A stretch of DNA of 64,000 nucleotides from Rhodobacteraceae bacterium HLUCCO07 (lineage in GTDB: Bacteria; Pseudomonadota; Alphaproteobacteria; Rhodobacterales; Rhodobacteraceae): contig LJSU01000011.1 in assembly GCA_001314705.1 (NCBI GenBank), positions 1 through 64,000 on the forward strand, in the 5' to 3' direction. The notes below the pieces were generated by a model. That model was not told the DNA's origin. It made no database searches and saw only the letters and a list, made by a program, of their open reading frames with translations. Positions 62,912 through 64,000 of the stretch are shown here, piece after piece (within the stretch, counting starts at the first letter, position 1; each line of letters starts with the position of its first letter). A program made the translations under genes and the position numbers.

Positions 62912-62915
62912 ATCC

Positions 62916-64000
62916 CTATTCCGCCGCCTCACCCAGAAAGCCGCCCGATTGCCGCGCCCAGAACCGGGCATAGAGCCCATCCTTGGCCAGAAGATCGTCG
63001 TGGCGGCCCTGTTCCACGATCCGGCCCTCGTCCAGCACCACGATCCGGTCCATATGCGCGATGGTCGAAAGCCGGTGCGCGATGGCGATCACCGTCTTGC
63101 CCTCCATCATCCCGTAAAGCGTCTGCTGGATCGCCGCCTCGACCTCGCTGTCAAGCGCGCTCGTGGCCTCGTCGAGCAGCAGGATCGGCGCATCCTTGAG
63201 GATCACCCGCGCCAGCGTGATCCTCTGGCGCTGCCCGCCCGAAAGCTTCACCCCGCGCTCGCCCACATGCGCTTCATAGCCGCGCCGCCCCAGCGCATCC
63301 TCCAGGTCGACGATGAACTCATGCGCCTCGGCCTGGCGAGCCGCCGCCACGATCTCTTCCTCGGTGGCCTCGGGGCGGCCATAGCGGATATTGTCGCGCA
63401 CGGAACGGTGCAACAGGCTGCTGTCCTGCTGAACCATGCCGATCTGCGCACGCAGGCTGTCCTGCGTCACCGTGCGCAGATCCTGACCGTCGATGCGGAT
63501 CGCCCCCGCCTCGACATCGTAGAACCGCAGCAAGAGCTTCACCAGCGTGGACTTGCCCGCGCCCGACCGCCCGACAAGCCCCACCTTCTCACCCGGGGCC
63601 ACCGTCAGGCTCACATGGTCGAGCCCACCCATGCCGCGCCCGTAATGATGGCTCACCCCGTCAATCTCGATTCGCCCCTCGGTGAGGCGCAAGGGCTGCG
63701 CATCGGGCGCATCGACAAGGTCGATGGGCTGGGCGATGGTCTCCATCCCCTCGGCCACCACGCCAAGCTGGCGAAAGAACGTGGTCAGCGCCCACATGAT
63801 CCAGCCGGTCATCGCGTTGAGCCTGAGCGTCAGCGCCGCGGCAACCGCCACCACGCCCACGCTCGCCTCGCCCGTCATCCAAAGCGCGATGGCCCAGCCG
63901 ACCACGCCCACGATCAGCACGCCGTTCAGGAAGACAAGCCCCACATCCATGATCGTGTAGATCCGCATCTCGGCCTGGAAGGTGCGGCGCGCGTGTTCGA
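62916..64000 (-). CDS. ABC exporter with fused membrane and ATPase domains (N-terminus beyond window)
   Basis: The 361 visible codons are the C-terminal part of a half-transporter (MsbA/Lsr type). The remaining transmembrane helices are at about the first 100 residues, followed by an ATPase with Walker A GRSGAGKST, Q-loop VQQDSSL, signature LSGGQRQR, Walker B ILLLDEATSALD and the switch His in IAHRLST. The frame is open at the right edge. The substrate may be a lipid or drug. Confidence 0.92.
   Translation of the reverse strand, partial: EHARRTFQAEMRIYTIMDVGLVFLNGVLIVGVVGWAIALWMTGEASVGVVAVAAALTLRLNAMTGWIMWALTTFFRQLGVVAEGMETIAQPIDLVDAPDAQPLRLTEGRIEIDGVSHHYGRGMGGLDHVSLTVAPGEKVGLVGRSGAGKSTLVKLLLRFYDVEAGAIRIDGQDLRTVTQDSLRAQIGMVQQDSSLLHRSVRDNIRYGRPEATEEEIVAAARQAEAHEFIVDLEDALGRRGYEAHVGERGVKLSGGQRQRITLARVILKDAPILLLDEATSALDSEVEAAIQQTLYGMMEGKTVIAIAHRLSTIAHMDRIVVLDEGRIVEQGRHDDLLAKDGLYARFWARQSGGFLGEAAE

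Overview
The window looks like chromosome from a high-GC alphaproteobacterium of the Rhodobacteraceae (Roseobacter group). The signs are a GcrA-type cell-cycle regulator, the murA-DUF2948-hisD-UPF0262-phosphatase gene chain, DUF5368 and DUF2946 proteins, three complete TRAP transporters, and strong G/C at third codon positions. I cannot name a genus. I see no phage, insertion sequence, plasmid or CRISPR signature.

Layout. 1-6.6 kb (minus strand): a Tat-exported sulfide:quinone oxidoreductase with a small membrane partner behind an FNR-type box, then a TRAP operon (maiA, two tandem dctP paralogs, dctQ, dctM). 6.8-12.9 kb (plus): an RND efflux adaptor and pump behind a TetR-type palindrome, then a Kef-type antiporter. 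13-19.5 kb: tRNA-Thr, then a tightly packed chain murA, DUF2948, hisD, UPF0262, LMW phosphatase, NTF2-like, GNAT, ornithine cyclodeaminase-like. 19.7-28.7 kb: meaB, hrpB, an AT-richer D-2-hydroxyacid dehydrogenase with a possible tiny Cys-rich partner, argD-argF, an EamA exporter and gcrA.

28.8-62.3 kb is mostly accessory catabolism, arranged as regulator-headed modules. (i) GntR and an Asp/Glu racemase-family protein, divergent from a ThDP enzyme. (ii) LysR, divergent from an MLE-subgroup enolase, a DadA-like FAD oxidoreductase and TRAP genes. (iii) TetR, TRAP genes, a cyclase-family hydrolase and a fumarylacetoacetase-family hydrolase. (iv) A nine-gene peptide/amide module: IclR and a penicillin-acylase-family Ntn hydrolase on the plus strand, divergent from an M81 (MlrC-like) metallopeptidase, a dipeptide-type ABC importer and two M20 hydrolases. 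(v) A lone urocanate hydratase behind a strong palindrome. A sirtuin, a copper chaperone pair, rpmB, a BKACE-family enzyme, a GNAT protein and a truncated ABC exporter close the window.

Modules (i)-(iv) each combine a local regulator with enzymes; (ii)-(iv) also carry a dedicated importer, so they look like independent substrate uptake-and-degradation units. All four solute-binding-protein genes that are followed by permease genes have a GC-rich hairpin in the gap, which probably sets a high binder-to-permease ratio. A dispersed motif (GAGTATTTTT, then CCAAGAAAGA) occurs four times at gene ends. The best candidate for an undescribed system is module (iv), which looks built to import and dismantle N-acylated or otherwise modified peptides in the cytoplasm. 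Module (ii) (epimerase plus oxidase plus TRAP) is second.
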